Of a DNA stretch of 7,025 bases, positions 6,980-7,025 are shown piece after piece; positions within the stretch are counted from its first letter, which is position 1, and each line of letters opens with the position of its first letter. Where the stretch lies: NCBI GenBank assembly GCA_004295885.1, contig SEDG01000165.1, positions 1 to 7,025 of the forward strand, given 5' to 3'. The translations under genes and the position numbers were made by a program. The notes beneath the pieces were generated by a model. It worked only from the letters and a program-made list of their open reading frames with translations, did not search any database and was not told where the DNA came from. Origin of the DNA: Pedobacter sp. GTDB taxonomy: Bacteria; Bacteroidota; Bacteroidia; Sphingobacteriales; Sphingobacteriaceae.

Positions 6980-7025
6980 TTTTAACAATAGCACACCGAA
7001 AACTAACTGATTTACGTAATATTAT

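Noticed and set aside
7012..7019. 8-base palindrome TTACGTAA near the window edge, a possible regulator site.
   Set aside because: It is a single short palindrome with no second copy, and chance occurrence is likely.

Overview
The window is part of a capsule or exopolysaccharide locus from a member of the Bacteroidota, most like Pedobacter and other Sphingobacteriaceae. This placement rests on the protein sequences, the AT-rich intergenic DNA, the lack of Shine-Dalgarno sequences before the genes, and the Bacteroidota style of the export lipoprotein (CATTKKVSYFQDI after the lipobox) and of the chain-length kinase. It is an inference; no database search was possible.

All six genes lie on the minus strand and are transcribed from high to low coordinates. 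A 100-base upstream stretch (6926-7025) holds only a weak promoter candidate. It is followed by an outer-membrane polysaccharide export lipoprotein (Wza type, 6116-6925), a fused Wzz/BY-kinase (Wzc type, 3687-6083), UDP-glucose 6-dehydrogenase (2296-3630), a UDP-glucuronate decarboxylase-like SDR enzyme (1331-2299), a family 2 glycosyltransferase (358 to about 1338), and the first 123 codons of an acylneuraminate cytidylyltransferase-like gene that runs off the window (1-371). Gaps are 32 and 56 bases early on. After that the genes overlap: ATGA between ugd and the decarboxylase, and 14 bases between the glycosyltransferase and the cytidylyltransferase. No terminator is visible, so this looks like one operon that continues beyond base 1.

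Together the genes form a coherent pathway. Ugd makes UDP-glucuronate and the next enzyme probably decarboxylates it to UDP-xylose. The truncated gene probably makes a CMP-activated ulosonic acid. The GT2 enzyme adds a sugar to the growing chain. The kinase controls polymer length and export across the inner membrane, and the lipoprotein gives passage through the outer membrane. The flippase, polymerase, initiating transferase and the rest of the sugar genes are not in the window.

I see no new biological system here. The points most worth checking are the GT2 gene, whose conserved N-terminus has no ATG, GTG, TTG or CTG start in frame; the run of 13 Tyr-Gly dipeptides in the kinase tail; and the Ser-Ala-His sequence where the GT2 enzyme would normally have its DxD motif.
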